Below are positions 5,662 through 7,861 of a stretch of 7,861 nucleotides of DNA, one piece after another. The stretch comes from an uncultured Fusobacterium sp. GTDB taxonomy: Bacteria > Fusobacteriota > Fusobacteriia > Fusobacteriales > Fusobacteriaceae. Position numbers and translations under genes: made by a program. How positions within the stretch are numbered: the stretch's first letter is position 1; each line of letters starts with the position of its first letter. The stretch lies in contig UQXM01000083.1 in the NCBI GenBank assembly GCA_900545035.1, positions 1-7,861 of the forward strand, in the 5' to 3' direction. Under the pieces are notes generated by a model. The model ran no database searches. It saw only the letters and a program-made list of their open reading frames with translations, and was not told where the DNA came from.

Positions 5662-7218
5662 ATGAACAGTTATAATGAAATGCTGAAAAATGAAATTAAA
5701 GATTTTCGTAAACTGGGACACAAATTTTTGGATAAAGAAGTTTCTGTGGGAGATTTTAAAGGAGTTTCCGGAGGAATGGGAGTGTATGCTCAGCGTGGAG
5801 GAGAAAAGTTTATGATAAGACTTCGTACTTCTTCGGGAGTTATTTCTTTAAAACACATGAAACTTATTGCAGGATTTATGGATGAATACAGAATAAAACA
5901 GCTTCATCTGACTACAAGACAGGCAGTACAGCTTCATGATTTGAGAATAGATGATGTGTGTGATATTATGGAAACAGCTGTTGACAATGGTTTGTATACT
6001 CGCGGAGGAGGAGGAAACTTCCCAAGAAATGTCTCTCTTTCTGTAATGTCAGGAGTGGAAAAAAATGAATATTTTGATGTAACAGATTTTGCTCTGAAAA
6101 CAGGACAATATTTAATGAGCCAGATTACATCGTACAAACTGCCGAGAAAATTAAAAATTGCTTTTTCTTCAAGTGATAAAGATGATGCCAATGCAACACT
6201 TAACGATTTAGGATTTATGGCAGCGGTTGAAAATGGAAAACCGTATTTCAGAGTATTTCTTGCAGGAGGATTGGGAGGAAATCCGGGAGTATCTCTTCAT
6301 TATGATAAATTAATTGAGCCGAAAGATGTTTTGTATCATGTGGAAGCAATGACACAGCTTTTTATTGCAGAGGGAGATTACCAAAATAAAGCAAAAGCAA
6401 GAACAAGATACATTCCAAGAAGAATGGGGGAAGAAGCTTTTATAGAGTGTTATGAAAAACATCTTGCAGAAGTAAAAGCCAAAGGAGGACTTGATGTGGA
6501 TATTCCTGTGGTTTTATCGGAAACTCTTGAAAAATATTCTCACAGACTGCCTGAAGCTCCAAGTCTTCTTCATCAAAGACAGGATAATTTATACACAGTC
6601 GTTATTCATCCGATAAACGGACAGCTTTCGAAAAAATCTTTTGATGAAATAGTAAAATTTGCAGAAGAAGAAAATATCGGTGAGGTAAGATTAAGCATGA
6701 CAGAAAGTATGTATGTAAGAAATCTTACAGAAGAACAAGCTGTAAAACTTTTGACTGTTACAAGCGATATAAGAATGAACTCAAAAGTTCAGCAGAGTGT
6801 AAGCTGTATAGGTATTCCTACATGTCAAATAGGAATAGAGCAAAGTCAGGCTCTTCTTACAGATATTTTAAAAAATCTTAAAGAAAACGGAACTCCTGAT
6901 GTATATCTTCCTTCAATTCATATTTCAGGATGTCAGAACTCTTGCAGCAGACATCAGATAAATGAAATAGGATTTGCAGGCGGAAAGAAAAAAGTGGGAG
7001 ATGTTCTTGAGGATGTATTTGATTTATATGTGGGAGGAATATTCAGCAGAGAAAAAACAGAACTTGGAAAAAAAGTTGGAACTGTTGCAATGAGAGAAAT
7101 TCCTAAATTTATAAATGAACTTGCTGTTGAACTTAATAAAAATAATATGCCGTTCAGACAATATCTGACAGAAAAAAACACAGAATTTGAAAATCTTGTA
7201 AAACCATATTTGATTTAA
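5662..7218 (+). CDS. Siroheme/[4Fe-4S] nitrite or sulfite reductase
   Basis: Cytoplasmic hemoprotein for the six-electron reduction of nitrite to ammonia or sulfite to sulfide, 518 residues, the usual length for the ferredoxin-dependent single-chain type. Two NiR/SiR repeats are visible: the first starts near residue 35 with GVYAQRGGEKFMIRLR and QLHLTTRQAVQLHDL, then the siroheme-side GGGGNFPRNVSLS near 114-126. The second begins near 311 (YTVVIHPINGQLS). The cluster/siroheme ligands follow as C382-x5-C388 (SCIGIPTC) and C424-x3-C428 (SGCQNSCSRHQI). No ferredoxin or NADPH-flavin domain is fused, so an external donor is required. The divergent flavodoxin next door, or a ferredoxin, could supply electrons. 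Sequence alone does not separate nitrite from sulfite reductase. It is monocistronic, with its own RBS and terminator. Confidence 0.92.
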   Translation: MNSYNEMLKNEIKDFRKLGHKFLDKEVSVGDFKGVSGGMGVYAQRGGEKFMIRLRTSSGVISLKHMKLIAGFMDEYRIKQLHLTTRQAVQLHDLRIDDVCDIMETAVDNGLYTRGGGGNFPRNVSLSVMSGVEKNEYFDVTDFALKTGQYLMSQITSYKLPRKLKIAFSSSDKDDANATLNDLGFMAAVENGKPYFRVFLAGGLGGNPGVSLHYDKLIEPKDVLYHVEAMTQLFIAEGDYQNKAKARTRYIPRRMGEEAFIECYEKHLAEVKAKGGLDVDIPVVLSETLEKYSHRLPEAPSLLHQRQDNLYTVVIHPINGQLSKKSFDEIVKFAEEENIGEVRLSMTESMYVRNLTEEQAVKLLTVTSDIRMNSKVQQSVSCIGIPTCQIGIEQSQALLTDILKNLKENGTPDVYLPSIHISGCQNSCSRHQINEIGFAGGKKKVGDVLEDVFDLYVGGIFSREKTELGKKVGTVAMREIPKFINELAVELNKNNMPFRQYLTEKNTEFENLVKPYLI

Positions 7219-7227
7219 TTTTTAAGA

Positions 7228-7284
7228 AGCTGCTGTAAATTAATAATTTTTAATCATTAATTTGCAGCAGCTCTTCTTTTTTTT
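7228..7284 (+). terminator. Rho-independent terminator after the siroheme reductase gene
   Basis: A 17-bp stem (7228-7244 and 7256-7272, AGCTGCTG core, one G-U pair) with an 11-nt loop is followed by CTTCTTTTTTTT. It lies 9 nt after the stop at 7218. The hairpin could also help end the converging MATE transcript, though the minus-strand side has a poorer T-tract. Confidence 0.9.
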
Positions 7285-7291
7285 GGTAATT

Positions 7292-7861
7292 TTATTCTGA
7301 TTGAATATAATTTTTTATTTTCACTCCGCTTTTTTTCTTCCACAAATACACTGCTGTTGTTATTGCAAACACAGTAAAATCTGCCAGAGGAGGAGTAAGC
7401 CACACTCCATAAATTCCGAATATTTTAGGATAAATCATAATTCCCAGAACAACAAAAAGGAAACTTCTTCCAAAAGAGATAAGATTTGAAAGAAGAGCTT
7501 TCTCCATTGACTGAAGATAAGATATATTTATAAAATTCACAGCAAGAAAAAACATTCCGCTTGTATAACAGATAAGACCTTTTGAAGAAATATCAATAAG
7601 TTCCGGGCTGTCTGTAAAAAGTTTCACAATATTTCTGCTCTGAAGATTTATCCCTATAATTATAAGGGCAGCTGTAACAAGAGCTGTTTTATGTCCCAGA
7701 GAGAATATTTTTTTAAGCCTTTTTTCTTCTTTGGCTCCGTAATTGAAACTTACAATCGGCTGTATTCCTTGAGAAAGTCCGTTGAAAGTCATTCTGAAAA
7801 TATAAAATACATATACACACAAAATTACAGATGCATTCATTATACATGAACACATCTTACA
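7292..7861 (-). CDS. MATE family efflux transporter, C-terminal part (5' end outside window)
   Basis: Inner-membrane, multi-pass drug or metabolite exporter driven by Na+ or H+. About 189 residues are visible, roughly the last 40 percent of a usual 440-460. The frame is open to the right window edge (codons TGT AAG precede the ATG at 7855), so that ATG is internal. The diagnostic block GLSQGIQPIVSFNYGAKEEKRLKK, near residues 25-48 of the visible part, matches the MATE C-half motif (G..QG.QP...YNYGA). Four or five hydrophobic segments follow, including TALVTAALIIIGINL, FGRSFLFVVLGIMIYP and DFTVFAITTAVYLW. The protein ends in a short basic tail (KKKSGVKIKNYIQSE). No operon partner is visible downstream; the gene converges on the siroheme reductase gene. 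Substrate unknown. Confidence 0.92.
   Translation of the reverse strand, partial: CKMCSCIMNASVILCVYVFYIFRMTFNGLSQGIQPIVSFNYGAKEEKRLKKIFSLGHKTALVTAALIIIGINLQSRNIVKLFTDSPELIDISSKGLICYTSGMFFLAVNFINISYLQSMEKALLSNLISFGRSFLFVVLGIMIYPKIFGIYGVWLTPPLADFTVFAITTAVYLWKKKSGVKIKNYIQSE

Noticed and set aside
7853..7855. ATG7855 as the start of the MATE gene
   Set aside because: The frame continues to the window edge and the protein would lack over half of the family's membrane segments.

Overview
The window looks like a stretch of a fusobacterial chromosome, probably Fusobacterium or a close relative. I infer this from the very A+T-rich DNA, the dominance of AGA arginine codons, the strong AGGAGG ribosome binding sites, and the side-by-side pairing of a long-chain flavodoxin with a DUF2023 protein. 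The species cannot be fixed from the sequence alone.

Left part (1 to about 2518) is an accessory islet, visibly richer in A+T than the rest. It holds two tandem copies of a two-gene unit, called A and B here. A is a protein with one N-terminal membrane segment (only the C-terminal part of the first copy is in the window). B is a small charged protein with a conserved N-terminus (ITDKELL.ICNLSNLKMEF) and a divergent remainder. Both A-B junctions have the same 2-nt spacing. In both families the copies share a conserved front part and a diverged tail, which looks like a mosaic, recombining family. B1 appears to be broken by one missing base in a run of six A's: its reading continues in another frame to 1089 and includes a segment resembling a lipase nucleophile elbow without the serine. 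B2 ends inside a perfect 15-bp inverted repeat.

The middle part (2515 to 4467) has two divergent genes sharing a promoter region. On the minus strand is a NUDIX hydrolase of the Nudix_N / CDP-choline or UDP-X pyrophosphatase type. On the plus strand is an exported choloylglycine-hydrolase-family linear amide hydrolase, whose catalytic cysteine directly follows the predicted signal peptide. A bidirectional terminator follows.

The right part (4578 to 7218) is a redox cluster. The minus-strand operon flavodoxin-DUF2023 is driven by a perfect consensus sigma-70 promoter. Divergent from it is a siroheme/[4Fe-4S] nitrite or sulfite reductase with its own strong RBS and terminator. The flavodoxin is a plausible electron donor to the reductase, but this is inference from position. 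The window closes with the C-terminal part of a MATE-family efflux transporter on the minus strand.

I found no tRNA, rRNA, CRISPR array or insertion sequence. The most unusual material is the A/B tandem islet at the left edge.
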